Counted from the stretch's first letter, positions 17,513-26,336 are shown. The stretch is 64,000 nt of DNA from RUG023 sp900315435 (GCA_902788205.1 CADAJJ010000006.1:1-64000), one strand, 5' to 3'. Program-made: numbers and translations. Notes: generated by a model not told the origin, from the letters alone.

Positions 17513-18070
17513 ATGGAAGACAGTAGAGTAATCCGCACAAGAAAAGCGCTGCAGGGAGCTTGCATGAGACTCCTTTCCCGGAAGGAACTCAACGAAATCA
17601 CGGTGACCGAACTCTGCAAGGCGGCCGGTGTCGACCGGAAGACCTTCTACCACCATTACAAGACGATCTCCGATATTCCCGAGGAAGTCGAGCGCCAGGT
17701 CATCTCCGATATCCAGAAAGTCTTCGACCAGGCGACAAAGCCACTGGACATCCCCCTCCTCTTCAAACAGTTGCTCCAATGTCTGGAGACGGGAGTCCTT
17801 TTTCCCGAGGTGCTTCTCACCAAGTCCGCCGCCGAGCAGTTCAGCCTGCACCTCGGCCTTACCATGATCGACCTCCTCAAAGACCGGTTCCTTGCCGAGA
17901 CCAAGCTTGACCCTGTCACCTTCACCGTCAGGGCCAGGTATATCACCGGCGGGGTGATCGCCGTCTACCTCGAATGGTTCCGCAACGGCAAGACGATTCC
18001 CCGCGACCAGCTCGCGGACAGGATGGGCGAGCTGGTGGAGCGGGAATGCAGGCAGCTGCTGGTGCCCTGA
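17513..18070 (+). CDS. TetR/AcrR-family transcriptional regulator
   Basis: A 185-residue regulator. The N-terminal helix-turn-helix covers residues ~8-57, with NEITVTELCKAAGVDRKTFY followed by HHY, the diagnostic TetR motif. The C-terminal ligand/dimer domain resembles the DhaS/TetR_C_8 type (FTVRARYITGGVIAVYLEWF). AGGAAG precedes the ATG by 8 bases. No target is evident; the flavoprotein upstream and the zinc-type importer downstream on the other strand are the closest candidates. Its last 128 bases overlap the permease gene on the opposite strand. Confidence 0.88.
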   Translation: MEDSRVIRTRKALQGACMRLLSRKELNEITVTELCKAAGVDRKTFYHHYKTISDIPEEVERQVISDIQKVFDQATKPLDIPLLFKQLLQCLETGVLFPEVLLTKSAAEQFSLHLGLTMIDLLKDRFLAETKLDPVTFTVRARYITGGVIAVYLEWFRNGKTIPRDQLADRMGELVERECRQLLVP

Positions 18071-18890
18071 AGGGCAGCTTTCCACGACAGGCGCCCATTC
18101 CCCAGAAAAGAAAGAACAGCAGGATGTCGGTGACGACAATGCAGGCGCCGGTGGGCACTGCGTGCAGGTAGGAGAAGACAAGCCCTATCAGGAACCCCGC
18201 CACCCCGATTCCCCCTGCAAGCAGGACGGTAGTCCGGAACCGCCTTGTCACCCGCATGGCGGAAAGCGCGGGAAAGACGATCAGACAGGAAATCAACAAG
18301 GACCCCATCATCCGCATGCCGAGCACCACGGTCACCGCCGCAAGCACGGCAAGCACCATCTCATACCGCTTCACGTCGACCCCGACCGCCCGGGCAAACT
18401 GTTCGTCAAAGGTGACCGCAAAAATCCGGTGGTAGAAAAGCACATACAGAAGCAGCACCGAAAGCGCGAGCGCAAGGGAAATCCACATGTCGCTTCTCTT
18501 CATCGCCAGGATACTGCCAAAGAGATAGGTATCAAGCTCTGTGTTCATGCCTCTGGTAAGCGACACCACCATCACGCCGACCGCAAGGGAACCGCTACAG
18601 ACCATCGCCAGAACAGCGTCCCCCTTGATTGCCGCGTTCTCCTTGACCTGCAAAAGGACGAAAGCGGTCAGGACACAAACCGGGATAGCGAGCGAAAGAG
18701 GGGCGATTCCCAACGGATACGCGATGGCGAGGGCGGCAAACCCGACATGGGAAAGGCCGTCCCCGATCATGGCGTAGCGCTTGAGCACCAGGCAGGAACC
18801 GAGAAGCGAAGCGCAGAGGGATACCAAGATGCCGACGACGAAGGCACGGACCAGGAAGGGATAGGAGAGCATCTCCCAGAACACGCTCAT
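17943..18890 (-). CDS. znuB: Metal (zinc/manganese-type) ABC transporter permease, with an odd C-terminal extension
   Basis: A 315-residue ABC-3 family permease. About eight hydrophobic helices are visible (VRAFVVGILVSLCASLLGSC, LLISCLIVFPALSA, DILLFFLFWGMG). The family motif MIGDGLSHVGFAALA (~42-56) is intact. Homology ends near residue ~268; the last ~47 residues (Pro/Arg/Cys-rich) are read antisense through the TetR gene and look like accidental translation after loss of the usual stop. Last gene of the fur-znuACB operon; it overlaps the ATPase gene by 4 bases. Zinc is inferred from the Fur/Zur head gene; manganese is possible. Confidence 0.85.
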   Translation of the reverse strand: MSVFWEMLSYPFLVRAFVVGILVSLCASLLGSCLVLKRYAMIGDGLSHVGFAALAIAYPLGIAPLSLAIPVCVLTAFVLLQVKENAAIKGDAVLAMVCSGSLAVGVMVVSLTRGMNTELDTYLFGSILAMKRSDMWISLALALSVLLLYVLFYHRIFAVTFDEQFARAVGVDVKRYEMVLAVLAAVTVVLGMRMMGSLLISCLIVFPALSAMRVTRRFRTTVLLAGGIGVAGFLIGLVFSYLHAVPTGACIVVTDILLFFLFWGMGACRGKLPFRAPAAACIPAPPARPSCPRAGRGESSCRCGTIRGRRRSPRR

Positions 18891-19594
18891 GCCTGCCCCC
18901 CCTCGAGATACGCCTTCCCCAGCGGCGAGGTCAGATACTCCCGGGTGCTGCCGAAAAACCTTCCCTTCCGGGCGAGGTGGAGGATGTGGTCGGATTCGGA
19001 GACCGCGCTTTGGATATCGTGCGAGACCATCAGGATGGTCATGTGCCGCTCCTCATGCAACATGCGGATGGCCTGATACAGAGTCCTGGTGGCGATCGGG
19101 TCGAGCCCGGTCACCGGCTCGTCCAGCAGCAAGACCTTGCGTGCGGCGCAGAGAGCCCGGGCCAGAAGCACCCGTTGCTGCTGGCCCCCGGAGAGCTCGC
19201 GATAACAACGGTCCCGGAGAGAAGTGATGCCAAGCAGGTCCATCCGCTCCTCCGCCCTCCGTCGCTGTTCCTTCGAGTACCAGACCCGCCATCCCAGGTG
19301 GTTCAGGCAACCGGACAGCACCACCTCTTCCACGCTGGCGGGAAAGTTCCGTTGCACCACCGTCTGCTGGGGAAGGTAGCCGATCTCATCTTCCCGAAGC
19401 CCCTCATCGAAACGGATTGTCCCCCGGGAGGGAGTTTTCAGATGCAAAAGCCCCCGGACGAGCGTGCTCTTGCCGGCACCGTTCTCGCCTACGATGGAAA
19501 GGTACCAGCCGGCATCCACGTGGAACGACACGTCATCCACCACAGTCAATCCCTCATAGGCGAAGGAAAGGTGGTCACAGGCAATCAGGCTCAT
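18887..19594 (-). CDS. znuC: Metal ABC transporter ATP-binding protein
   Basis: A 235-residue ABC ATPase. Walker A VGENGAGKST (~36-45), Q-loop in GYLPQQTVV, signature LSGGQQQR (~139), Walker B VLLLDEP (~158) and the switch His in LMVSHD are all present. It couples ATP hydrolysis to metal uptake through the neighbouring permease. The ATG shares one base with the TGA of the binding-protein gene, and its own stop overlaps the permease start by 4 bases, so the three are translationally coupled. Confidence 0.92.
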   Translation of the reverse strand: MSLIACDHLSFAYEGLTVVDDVSFHVDAGWYLSIVGENGAGKSTLVRGLLHLKTPSRGTIRFDEGLREDEIGYLPQQTVVQRNFPASVEEVVLSGCLNHLGWRVWYSKEQRRRAEERMDLLGITSLRDRCYRELSGGQQQRVLLARALCAARKVLLLDEPVTGLDPIATRTLYQAIRMLHEERHMTILMVSHDIQSAVSESDHILHLARKGRFFGSTREYLTSPLGKAYLEGGQA

Positions 19595-20559
19595 CAGTTG
19601 AGCGCCTCACGCAACGCGACGACATTCCCTTCCATCAGGCTCACATAGCTGGCCCCGCTTTGGAAATCGCTGTCGCTCACGTTGTGGACCGCATGCAGCA
19701 GCATCGGCTTGGCTCCGGTCGATCCGGCAATCGAGTCAGCCATCTGCTCGTTGGACAGCTCGATATGGAAGACGACGGGAATCTTGTCTTCCACTACCTT
19801 TCTGGTCAGGAAGACCACCGTCTTCGCCGATGGCTGGACTTTGGTGGAACAGCCCGGAAACGCGGCGTGATAGGCCAGTCCGAACTCGTCGCAGAAGTAG
19901 CGCAGCGGGAACCGGTCGGCAACGACAATCTCCTTGCGCTTGCCCTCGGCGACGACTTTGCGGAGGTCGTCATCCACCTTCTGGATCCGGGCGATATAGG
20001 AAGCGGCATTCCGCTGGTACGTCTGGGCATGCTCCGGGTCCAAGGAAACGACCATGTCGGCAAGGTTCTTCACCATCGTCATGGCGTTGGCAGGTGAAGT
20101 CCAGACATGCTCGTCCATCTCCACCTCCGCCTCGTCATCGCCATCATCCTCCATGCCTTCCGGCACCTCCTCCTCGACGGTCTGGACTTGGTCCATCAGC
20201 TTGAAAAGCGTCATATGGGACTGGTCCATCGAGGCGAGGATGTCGTCGACCCACTCGTCGGAATCTCCCCCGACAAAGACAAACATATCGCAGTCCTGAA
20301 TGGCGATGATGTCGCTCGGTGAGGGTTCATAGCTGTGGCTTTCCGCTCCCGGCTTGAGCAGCATGCGGACCTCCGCTTCCTGCCCGGCCACCTGGCGGGC
20401 GAAGTCATAACAGGGAAAATTGGTACAAACGATGGAAAGTTTCCGTGGCGAGCCGGCACGGGTTTCCGGAGAACGAGACGACTTGCCTTTCATACATGCG
20501 GAAAGGGCAAGAGCCGACGCAAGGACCACGCAAAGGGTGGCCAGTACAGGTTTACGCAT
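19594..20559 (-). CDS. znuA: Metal-binding lipoprotein of a ZnuABC-type importer
   Basis: A 321-residue cluster A-I binding protein. The signal peptide ends in a lipobox ALSAC, so it is a lipoprotein with Cys at ~22. Metal-ligand motifs of the family are seen: SHSYEPSPSD (~76), DEHVWTSPAN (~152) and YHAAFPG (~216). Between the first two is a strongly acidic stretch (MEDDGDDEAEVEMDE) in the position where zinc-specific ZnuA proteins carry a His/acid-rich metal-collecting loop; here it is acid-rich and lacks His. It follows the small Cys-rich protein gene by 40 bases. Confidence 0.92.
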   Translation of the reverse strand: MRKPVLATLCVVLASALALSACMKGKSSRSPETRAGSPRKLSIVCTNFPCYDFARQVAGQEAEVRMLLKPGAESHSYEPSPSDIIAIQDCDMFVFVGGDSDEWVDDILASMDQSHMTLFKLMDQVQTVEEEVPEGMEDDGDDEAEVEMDEHVWTSPANAMTMVKNLADMVVSLDPEHAQTYQRNAASYIARIQKVDDDLRKVVAEGKRKEIVVADRFPLRYFCDEFGLAYHAAFPGCSTKVQPSAKTVVFLTRKVVEDKIPVVFHIELSNEQMADSIAGSTGAKPMLLHAVHNVSDSDFQSGASYVSLMEGNVVALREALN

Positions 20560-20599
20560 AGTTGACTCCTTGGTTGTGAGATGGGAAAAGCCAGGAGTC

Positions 20600-20914
20600 T
20601 CAGTCGTTCAAGCGTACCTTCTCAGAAATGAGCGTCGCCCGGCCCGGTGTCTGCCAGCAAAGCGGCAGAGGAACTGCGGCAAGCAACAAGGGAAAAGCGA
20701 ATGGAGCGGTACATGGAGACGTGCCCCCGCCAACCAAACGAAGCGTCTGCCCGCATTGCTCCATGACCAGGCAGATCTGACAATGGTCTCCGTTGCATGG
20801 ATGGCCGGCCTCCATGGCAAGAAAGAGCGTTGCCCCGAGGAGGGAAAGCAACAGGAACAGCAGGCACAGCCGGCCCAAGACCAGTGATCGATGATGCAAG
20901 CCTCGGGTCCTCAC
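20600..20914 (-). CDS. Small Cys-rich membrane protein in the zinc operon, function unknown
   Basis: A 104-residue protein: a basic N-terminus, one membrane helix (LCLLFLLLSLLGATLFLAM), then an extracytoplasmic motif HPCNGDHCQICLVMEQC and a second hydrophobic stretch (FAFPLLLAAVPLPLCW). The CNGxxCxIC pattern next to Fur-type genes and metal importers recurs in Firmicutes and spirochaetes (from memory) and has no assigned function. The GTG at 20914 is chosen because it forms a GTGA overlap with the fur stop and has GGAGG 10 bases upstream; the ATG 30 bases earlier lies inside fur. The Cys/His cluster between a zinc regulator and a zinc importer suggests metal handling or sensing at the membrane (inference). 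Confidence 0.7.
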   Translation of the reverse strand: MRTRGLHHRSLVLGRLCLLFLLLSLLGATLFLAMEAGHPCNGDHCQICLVMEQCGQTLRLVGGGTSPCTAPFAFPLLLAAVPLPLCWQTPGRATLISEKVRLND

Positions 20915-21339
20915 CGCGTTTCTTCCTCCCCTTCTTCCAGGCATTTCTCGCAGAGACCGTACAGGACGGTACGATGGAGGTCAATCTGGTAGTGGTGTTT
21001 CTCCAACAGGTGCCGTTCCATGTGCGTCATTTCGTCACAGTGGATATGGAACAGCGTCCCGCACTTGACGCAACGGCAATGGACATCCTCGTCGGCTCCA
21101 TCCTGGAGATAGGCAAAACACGCAGGGGAGCCGATGCCCGTCAGGAACTTGGCGACCAGCCCCTCTCCGGTCAGCTTCTCCAACTGGCGGTAGATGGTGG
21201 TCGTTCCCACCGACAAGCCCGACCGCTTCAGCTCCTTCGCAAGCGTGGCAACCGAAAAGTGCTGCCCCGCATGGGCTCTTAGCACCGCGAGAATCTCGCT
21301 TCTCTGTCTGGTCTGATACTCGGATTTCCTTGCTGCCAT
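20911..21339 (-). CDS. Fur-family regulator, probably Zur
   Basis: A 142-residue Fur-family repressor. Residues ~10-80 form the winged helix (FSVATLAKELKRSGLSVGTT, TTIYRQLEKLTGEGLV). The dimerisation half carries the structural zinc site CVKC (~93) and CEKC (~132), plus FHIHCDEM for the regulatory metal. It heads the operon that includes a ZnuABC-type importer, so zinc is the most likely co-repressor. A 7-1-7 palindrome resembling Fur/Zur boxes lies 58 bases upstream, beside a TTGACA, so the operon is probably autoregulated. Metal specificity (Zn versus Mn or Fe) cannot be read from the sequence alone. Confidence 0.88.
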   Translation of the reverse strand: MAARKSEYQTRQRSEILAVLRAHAGQHFSVATLAKELKRSGLSVGTTTIYRQLEKLTGEGLVAKFLTGIGSPACFAYLQDGADEDVHCRCVKCGTLFHIHCDEMTHMERHLLEKHHYQIDLHRTVLYGLCEKCLEEGEEETR

Positions 21340-21388
21340 ACCTATCCTGCCCCTCTGGGACCCGTATCTTGGAGGAAACCGCGGAGTT

Positions 21389-21411
21389 TGTCAATATGAA
21401 AATGATTTTCA
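21389..21411 (-). promoter_or_regulatory. Fur/Zur-like palindrome and -35 box upstream of the zinc operon
   Basis: TGAAAATGATTTTCA (21397-21411) is a perfect 7-1-7 palindrome of the Fur-superfamily type. On the minus strand it ends 2 bases before a consensus TTGACA -35 (21389-21394). A weak -10 lies ~17 bases further. Binding here would block the promoter of fur, the small membrane protein and znuACB. Confidence 0.7.
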
Positions 21412-21753
21412 AATTATTCAGATTGAGATTGATTATCCGGACAGCGCTCCGAAGTGTCCTCAAAGACGCAGTACCCTTGCTGCCAATGATTTCACAGACA
21501 ACCGTGCACCCCGTCCGTCGATTACCCCCTGAGTCGGGAGCAAATGACAATCGAGGATACTTCCGATGACAAAGGCTATTGCAAACATAATGGCAGTGTC
21601 TCAATCGGTGTTGTGGACAACGGGTGGTACACTCCGAAGGGTGAGTACTTGCATCAGATGACGGATTGATGGTGGTAAAGTAGTGTATTTTTTATACACT
21701 AAAATGAAAATCTATGGTAATTTGAAGACTGAGGGCAGCAGAGAGGATAGGAA
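21412..21753. promoter_or_regulatory. Gap between the zinc operon and the ATPase/TOPRIM pair, with an inverted repeat
   Basis: This 342-base stretch is AT-rich at its right end. It contains an inverted repeat AGTGTAT (21682-21688), TTTTT, ATACACT (21694-21700), 53 bases before the ATPase start and so placed as an operator or promoter element for that gene pair. A 41-codon open frame at 21544-21669 (starting MTIEDTSDDKGYC) has no ribosome site worth the name and no recognisable relatives; I do not call it a gene. Confidence 0.45.
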
Positions 21754-22851
21754 ATGCTCACATCAGTGAAGGTTCGGAACGTCGGGTCCGTTGGCTTTGC
21801 CAGTGTCACATTGGAGAAAGCTGGCTACAGATATCTTGAGCAATATGTGCTTGCGGACAAGGTGTCCAATCCCATTGCAATCTATGGTTGCAATGGGAGC
21901 GGCAAAAGTTCGTTTCTTGGCGCTTTTACTTCTCTCGTTGGATTGCTGGACGACGAACCAGATAAAATTTCTGGATTCGTTCCAAATATCCTGGCGCAAA
22001 CCAAGGACATCACTACCGAGTATGGAGCTGAACTGGAATTCATCCTTGCGGACAAGCACTATCGATACTACCTGTTTGAAGACAACGATGGCATTGCCAG
22101 GGAAGGTCTTGTTGTGGACCACGTGGAGGTATTGGTCCGGAACAGAGACAAGTATACCTATCGAGATGGAACCCACCGCATCGAATCACGACTCTACCCC
22201 GCCCTCAGGGATGTGGTAGCAAAAGGCATTGCGGACAGCGTGGCATCCGAGGCTTTTGGGTATCTGTCCAACATAGCTTATGTGAGGTTCAATACAAACG
22301 AATACAAGGTAAAAGCCTTCAGGGATAAGGCACTGTTGGATGTGATGGCGGAAAAATCCCAAGAAGTCAGAAGACTGTTGAACCAATACAGGGCCTTCCC
22401 GTCCTACGACATCGTTTCATTTCCCGACATTACCGAAAAGAAACGATATACAGCCAGACTGGACATTGGAGATGGCCAACTTACCCTTCCTGTGTCAATG
22501 ATTTCTGACGGCATGATAAATCAAAGTATGCTTCTGAGTATCCTTTCAAGTCTTCCGAAGAACGGAGTCCTTGTGGTTGACGAGATAGACCGGGCATTGC
22601 ATCCTCTGACGCTGATGGACTTCATCAATGTGGCCGTGGAAAAGGGTGTGCAACTCATCTTCTCCGGGCATAACACGAATGTACTCTCCAGACTCAGACC
22701 GGACAACATCGTGTTTGCAGACTGGCATGCAGGCTTCAGTACCTACAAAAGGCTTTCCGACATATACCCGAACATCCGTGAGGTCAACAACATAGAGAAG
22801 ATGTATCTCTCTTCGACCTTCGATGCACTCATCAAAGGTCGAACGGAATGA
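21754..22851 (+). CDS. AAA/ABC-type ATPase of a two-gene putative phage-defence module (RloA/AbiLi/AriA-like)
   Basis: A 365-residue ATP-binding protein of the AAA_15/AAA_21 type. Walker A YGCNGSGKSS (~44-53), Walker B GVLVVDEIDRALHP (~271-284) and the switch HN in IFSGHN (~305) are present; the N-terminus (KVRNVGSVGFASVTLE) is the usual first strand pair of SMC/RecF/OLD-like ATPases. Its last 4 bases overlap the start of a TOPRIM-type gene. ATPase plus TOPRIM pairs of this size include AbiL, RloA/RloB and PARIS (AriA/AriB), where the ATPase senses the phage and holds or releases the nuclease. The pair is more AT-rich than the flanking operons, which fits horizontal gain. Confidence 0.8.
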   Translation: MLTSVKVRNVGSVGFASVTLEKAGYRYLEQYVLADKVSNPIAIYGCNGSGKSSFLGAFTSLVGLLDDEPDKISGFVPNILAQTKDITTEYGAELEFILADKHYRYYLFEDNDGIAREGLVVDHVEVLVRNRDKYTYRDGTHRIESRLYPALRDVVAKGIADSVASEAFGYLSNIAYVRFNTNEYKVKAFRDKALLDVMAEKSQEVRRLLNQYRAFPSYDIVSFPDITEKKRYTARLDIGDGQLTLPVSMISDGMINQSMLLSILSSLPKNGVLVVDEIDRALHPLTLMDFINVAVEKGVQLIFSGHNTNVLSRLRPDNIVFADWHAGFSTYKRLSDIYPNIREVNNIEKMYLSSTFDALIKGRTE

Positions 22852-23645
22852 GATACCTCCTCATCGTGGAAGGCGAAAGGACGGAAAAACATATATTCCA
22901 GCGTGTCTTGGAACGTTACGGGATGGTTGTCGATGTGCAGGGCCGTATCTCGACCTATGCGGAACTGGGCGAGCTGGAGCTCGCCGAAACGGAACTCCAC
23001 CGGGGAGATGATCATGTCCTCATCGTACAGGCACCAAAAAACCGGCTGGGAGAACTGTTGAAGCTTTATGGCGAGGAAGACTTTGAACTCAGTTTCAGAT
23101 TCGGGAAAAGAGAGTCCCCTTTCAACTTCATATTTCTCATTTTTGATGTGGATTACACCTCAAACAAGGACCTAGAGGAGATATTCCGCCTGCATCAGGA
23201 CGAGACGGATACCGGACTGCTTTTGCTTAGTTCCCCATGCATTGAAGTGATGTCGGATCCTGGACGAAGGAAAGAGCTTGCAGTCGACCATCTGCGGACA
23301 TACAAGAAGGAAAGAAACATATACATCAATGATACGATGCGCCTTGGATGCAGTGTGGAGGACTATATTGCCAACAACTTTGAGGCTCTTGCCGTCTTTT
23401 TTCTTGATCAGAACTGTCGGGACTTCCATGACGACAATGTCATGAACCATCCGGCGGAGGTGGTCGAGATGGTCAACAGATACAACGGCCGCACTTCGGC
23501 AAACGTAGTCTACCGGTATTTCACAACCGTCATCTATGTGGTGCTGGCCTGTGTCTTCGGCCTGCAGAGACAGGTAGACAACAGTGGAATCCTAAGAGAG
23601 TTCCTTGTCTCGCACTCCTCCGGTTGCATTGCATCATGGCAATAG
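22848..23645 (+). CDS. TOPRIM/RloB-like protein, likely effector of the ATPase pair
   Basis: A 265-residue protein. The first strand and acid of a TOPRIM fold are seen in LLIVEGERTEKHIF (residues 4-17), the DxD in FDVDYTSN (~99-106), and SSPCIEVM (~128) matches the NPCFE-like motif of RloB-type proteins. These acids normally hold the Mg2+ of a nuclease. The start overlaps the ATPase stop (ATGA), so production is coupled. In AbiL and PARIS the equivalent subunit is the toxic effector; here the same role is inferred. The last ~60 residues are not recognised. Confidence 0.72.
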   Translation: MRYLLIVEGERTEKHIFQRVLERYGMVVDVQGRISTYAELGELELAETELHRGDDHVLIVQAPKNRLGELLKLYGEEDFELSFRFGKRESPFNFIFLIFDVDYTSNKDLEEIFRLHQDETDTGLLLLSSPCIEVMSDPGRRKELAVDHLRTYKKERNIYINDTMRLGCSVEDYIANNFEALAVFFLDQNCRDFHDDNVMNHPAEVVEMVNRYNGRTSANVVYRYFTTVIYVVLACVFGLQRQVDNSGILREFLVSHSSGCIASWQ

Positions 23646-23906
23646 GAATGGACCACGCCTCCGGCTTGAGAAGAATATTGGTGCAGGAACGTCCGTATTG
23701 CGCTTGCTGGCATTATTGCAAAAGCGCAGGGGTGAAGAGAAGGGAATGCACACGCCTGCTTCCTGCATGCGAAACAGGTCGAGATCAGGAATCGACACTC
23801 TTTTGGTAGCTGCCGTTTAGGCATGCATCGTGGTCCTGCGAAATCTCGGCGTGCATGCATTCCTCATATGCAGCGCAATCCGCCATGAAGGGCTGGATAG
23901 GGATAC

Positions 23907-26132
23907 TTATTGCTCTTGCAATAGTTCATCCACCGATATCCCGTAGAAATGGGGCCGGTCGGTAGCGTCCAAAGCGACAATCTCGCACCCGACGCCCACT
24001 ATCTCGTTGTTTTCCATCCCTTTCTCGAGCGTGTTGGCATGGCCCAAGGCGGCAAGGACCATGCGGCCCATGATGAACGAGCTATGCAACGGCTCGTCGT
24101 CCAGCTCCTGGCACGAGACAATCAAGCCACCTTTGTGATGCGACGCTTCCTCATGCATCAGAAGAGAACCCCATCGCCTATTCCCCTTTTGATTCCAATG
24201 CCGTACCAAAAGCGGCATGAAGATGCCTCCCTGGACGCTCCGCGCGATGAAACTCACGAATCGGCCGGTCTTGGTGTCGTACCAGTCGCTGAAGGGAATG
24301 CGGGACGGACTATCGATGAGGAAGTGGCACAGCCGCCCGGCAAGCGCTTGCCGTAGTTCCCCATCCAGGGAAAGGGCCGCCACCCACATCGTCCAGTCGC
24401 TCTTGGTGTAGTCCTTGCGACTGTCCAAGGGAATCCCCCACTCGTTGAGTTTTCCTTTGTAAAACGCGCTCACGGCCTTGGTGACCGTCTCGGAGAAAAG
24501 CGGCCTTGGGAAGATCCGGTTCCAGACCATGTTGTAGAGCAGAGACCAGCTTTCCTTCATGCCATAGGCAAGCACCGTGTGGTCTCCCGTAAAGGCCATA
24601 CGCTCCCAACGGGCGGCGTAGTCCTTGGCGATGGCGTGGTACGCCGCCCCTTCCGTCCCCCCGACCAGCAACGAGTAGGATTCGATGCCGAAAATCGCCT
24701 TGACGGCGAGATTCGCGTTGTGTGCCAGGTGTCCGGCGAAATCATCGGTGCACAACTGGGAACCGGGATCGAGACCATAGGAAACCAGATAGTCGGCCCA
24801 CTGTTTGAGCAAATCGAGATGGTGCGAGACCAGAGGAGTCTTTCCATAACGGAGCATCAACGCGGCACAGAGGATGAGCATGTTCCCGCATTCCTCCACC
24901 GGCATCTGCATCTCTCCATCGTACACGTCAGCCGACGCCGGATAACGGGCGTAGGGAGGATTGACAAGAGTGGCCGCATCGGACCGCTTTTCCGTGCTCC
25001 ACTGGGGATTCCGCCCATAGACCTGCCCGGTCGCATAGGGGAACCGGCCCACATCATGGGGAGCGTATGGCTTGTTCCAGACAGGCTTGCGGGCAAAGGT
25101 GAAGACCGGCTCAAGCATCCCCATGATGCAATCCTTTCCTTCCAATAGGAAGAGAGGCACCGAGGGATAGGAGACATCTACGGTGGCGATACAGCCGTTG
25201 GAGCTGTTTTCCTTGGAAAGGAAGAGCACTTCGCCCTCCGGACCAACGGCAATCTGATGGGCGGCGACCGCAACCCTCCAGCTCACCGCGCAGAGACGGG
25301 CATAATCGGCGTTGATGGCCGCCTCTGCCTCGCGCTCGACCTTCGCGTCAATCGAGGCACACAGCGATTCCACCTCCTGGCGGCTTGCCAACGCGTCTCC
25401 AATCGCCTCTTCCATCGTCGACCACCTGGTCCGCCAATAACCGCGGAGCAAAGTCCCGAAATAATCAACCACGTAGCCTTGGTCATAGGCGAGGACACAA
25501 TGGGCTTCCCCGCAAGAATCCGGGCGCAATGCAATCTCCAACGTCCGCTCCAACCGGTCAAAGGCAATCCGGGCATGGCCACGCTCCCCCCCGAAGAACA
25601 CCCAACCCCAGTCCACGGTCACCTTATCCCCGCTCTCGGACAGGGGCGACTGGTTCGCCTTTCCCATGCTTCCCCAACAGAAGCGCTTGTCCTCCGTCAC
25701 ATATCCGTCGACCGCATCATCGTCATGGCAGACCACCGTTCCATCAACCTGGAAGACGACTTCCACCGGCTCATCGGGCATGCGGGAGAAGGAAACGGAA
25801 AGGTAGCTGACCGGCCGGGAAGCAAGCGCAAGGTCGGAAAGGACAAGAGGCGAAAGAAAACTGGTGGTAAAAGCCATCGTCCCGTTCTCGAACCCGCATA
25901 CTGTCCTTGTCGCAGAGATGTCGAGCGACACCTGGGGCAGCGGCGTCGCAAGCCCCGGATTCCCGAGAAAGCAGAAACGCTTTCCACCGACATCGACATA
26001 CCCTCGAAGATGGTATGGGTTCCCGCTCCAATGGGTCGTCTCGCCATCGTTGAGATGGTCGTAGGATGACCAAATGCTGAAATACGGGTCGTGAAGCACG
26101 AGAGGCACGCTTGCCACTTTTGAAAACCGCAT
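23907..26132 (-). CDS. Glutaminase-like DUF5127/DUF4965/DUF1793 family protein
   Basis: A 741-residue protein of the family annotated as glutaminase domain proteins (fungal GtaA relatives). The N-terminus ASVPLVLHDPYFSIWSSYD is diagnostic. A beta-rich first half (DUF5127) leads into an alpha/alpha-barrel second half (DUF4965/DUF1793: GIESYSLLVGGTEGAAYHAI, LNEWGIPLDSRKDYTKSDWT, FSDWYDTKTG). Bacterial members usually lie near sugar-use genes and the barrel resembles glycoside hydrolases, so a role on a glycan is at least as likely as glutamine hydrolysis. ATG 26132 is chosen for its AGGAGC site and because family similarity starts there. No signal peptide is seen. Confidence 0.82.
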   Translation of the reverse strand: MRFSKVASVPLVLHDPYFSIWSSYDHLNDGETTHWSGNPYHLRGYVDVGGKRFCFLGNPGLATPLPQVSLDISATRTVCGFENGTMAFTTSFLSPLVLSDLALASRPVSYLSVSFSRMPDEPVEVVFQVDGTVVCHDDDAVDGYVTEDKRFCWGSMGKANQSPLSESGDKVTVDWGWVFFGGERGHARIAFDRLERTLEIALRPDSCGEAHCVLAYDQGYVVDYFGTLLRGYWRTRWSTMEEAIGDALASRQEVESLCASIDAKVEREAEAAINADYARLCAVSWRVAVAAHQIAVGPEGEVLFLSKENSSNGCIATVDVSYPSVPLFLLEGKDCIMGMLEPVFTFARKPVWNKPYAPHDVGRFPYATGQVYGRNPQWSTEKRSDAATLVNPPYARYPASADVYDGEMQMPVEECGNMLILCAALMLRYGKTPLVSHHLDLLKQWADYLVSYGLDPGSQLCTDDFAGHLAHNANLAVKAIFGIESYSLLVGGTEGAAYHAIAKDYAARWERMAFTGDHTVLAYGMKESWSLLYNMVWNRIFPRPLFSETVTKAVSAFYKGKLNEWGIPLDSRKDYTKSDWTMWVAALSLDGELRQALAGRLCHFLIDSPSRIPFSDWYDTKTGRFVSFIARSVQGGIFMPLLVRHWNQKGNRRWGSLLMHEEASHHKGGLIVSCQELDDEPLHSSFIMGRMVLAALGHANTLEKGMENNEIVGVGCEIVALDATDRPHFYGISVDELLQEQ

Positions 26133-26336
26133 AGATGCTCCTGCCTTTCCCTTCCGGGGCAACGATGGAGGAAGAGTCTTTCGTCCTGACATCCATCATA
26201 GTCGCCGACATGCAATCTTGCATAGCACGAAGCCGTCTCAGGAAAATCCCGTTCCTGGGGCGAAAGAGGAGGAAATCACACTACGAGCAATTCACAAGTG
26301 TCCGCAATTGCCATATCATGTCGATGGAGCATGACC

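Noticed and set aside
21544..21669. 41-codon frame before the ATPase/TOPRIM pair
   Set aside because: Considered as a small antitoxin or inhibitor; no ribosome site and no likeness to known small regulators.
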